Assembly: GCA_045580005.1 (NCBI GenBank)
Contig: JAZNMZ010000073.1
Location: 1 to 6,481 of the forward strand
Length of the DNA stretch: 6,481 nucleotides
Direction of reading: 5' to 3'
Source: UMGS1052 sp045580005
GTDB taxonomy: Bacteria; Bacillota; Clostridia; Oscillospirales; CAG-382
Below are positions 6,284-6,481 of the stretch, piece by piece. Within the stretch, counting starts at the first letter, position 1. The number at the start of each line of letters is the position of its first letter. The notes below the pieces were generated by a model that did no database searches, was not told where the DNA came from, and saw only the letters and a program-made list of their open reading frames with translations. Position numbers and translations under genes: made by a program.

Positions 6284-6481
6284 ATGAAGATAGTTATTGT
6301 TGGAGGAGTTGCAGGCGGTGCTACGGCTGCAGCAAGAATTAGAAGACTTGATGAAAATGCAGAGATAATCATTTTTGAACGAAGCGGATATGTTTCATAT
6401 GCAAATTGCGGACTCCCTTACTATATCGGAGGAGAAATCTCTGACAAAGAAGATTTGTTTTTACAGACTCCCGAAGGATTT
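6284..6481 (+). CDS. CoA-disulfide reductase / NADH oxidase family flavoprotein (partial, 5' end)
   Basis: The first 66 codons of a pyridine nucleotide-disulfide oxidoreductase are present; the gene continues beyond the window. The FAD-binding Rossmann motif GGVAGGATAAARIRRL (7-22) is followed by an acidic residue at strand end (E32) and the family signature YVSYANCGLPYYIGG (36-50). C42 is the single redox cysteine that cycles as a CoA mixed disulfide in CoA-disulfide reductases, or as sulfenate in related NADH oxidases. Many homologues carry a C-terminal rhodanese domain, which cannot be checked here. GGAGGTG (6272-6278) lies five bases before ATG. The 28-base gap after fic has no promoter or terminator that I can see, so co-transcription with fic is likely. 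The role would be thiol or persulfide homeostasis and oxidative stress defence. Confidence 0.9.
   Translation, partial: MKIVIVGGVAGGATAAARIRRLDENAEIIIFERSGYVSYANCGLPYYIGGEISDKEDLFLQTPEGF

Noticed and set aside
2680..6286. Identical 14-base string GAGGTGCAAAAATG at 2680-2693 and 6273-6286 as a dispersed repeat
   Set aside because: Both copies are Shine-Dalgarno plus A-rich spacer plus start codon. Convergence on the ribosome binding consensus explains them.

Overview
The window looks like chromosomal DNA of a mid-to-low-GC Gram-positive anaerobe, probably a gut-type Clostridia member. The reasons are strong AGGAGG/GGAGGTG-type ribosome binding sites, tightly packed same-strand genes, a typical Firmicutes lipobox, and protein families common in Ruminococcaceae and Lachnospiraceae. 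The genus cannot be fixed from the sequence. All six substantial genes are on the + strand.

Left region (1-4828): a compact surface-glycan operon. It opens with the last codons of an upstream gene, whose stop overlaps the start of a membrane-anchored MdoB/OpgB-like (LTA-synthase superfamily) phosphoglycerol transferase (33-1562). That gene overlaps glf, UDP-galactopyranose mutase (1559-2677), again by ATGA. A family 2 glycosyltransferase (2691-3704) and a lipoprotein of unknown function (3719-4828) follow at gaps of 13 and 14 bases. Together they suggest synthesis of a galactofuranose-containing surface polymer, modified outside the membrane with glycerol phosphate. The lipoprotein would be an accessory factor or a passenger.

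Middle region (4829-5208): 380 bases with no convincing gene but a lot of structure. It holds a five-unit degenerate 11-bp tandem repeat, a 14-bp stem hairpin that probably ends the glycan operon, a large interrupted inverted repeat, a perfect 12-bp palindrome, and a sigma-A-like promoter whose -10 lies inside a second inverted repeat. AAGGG-type half-sites recur on both strands.

Right region (5209-6481): a class II (self-inhibited) Fic protein with a C-terminal winged-helix-like domain, followed 28 bases later by the start of a CoA-disulfide reductase/NADH oxidase family flavoprotein that runs off the window. The fic gene is clearly more AT-rich than the glycan genes (hand counts of 34% versus 49% GC in 180-base samples) and prefers GAA over GAG for Glu, so it may have a different origin. 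The most interesting signals are the operator-like array in front of a Fic protein that carries its own DNA-binding-type domain, and the pairing of glf with a glycerol-phosphate transferase.
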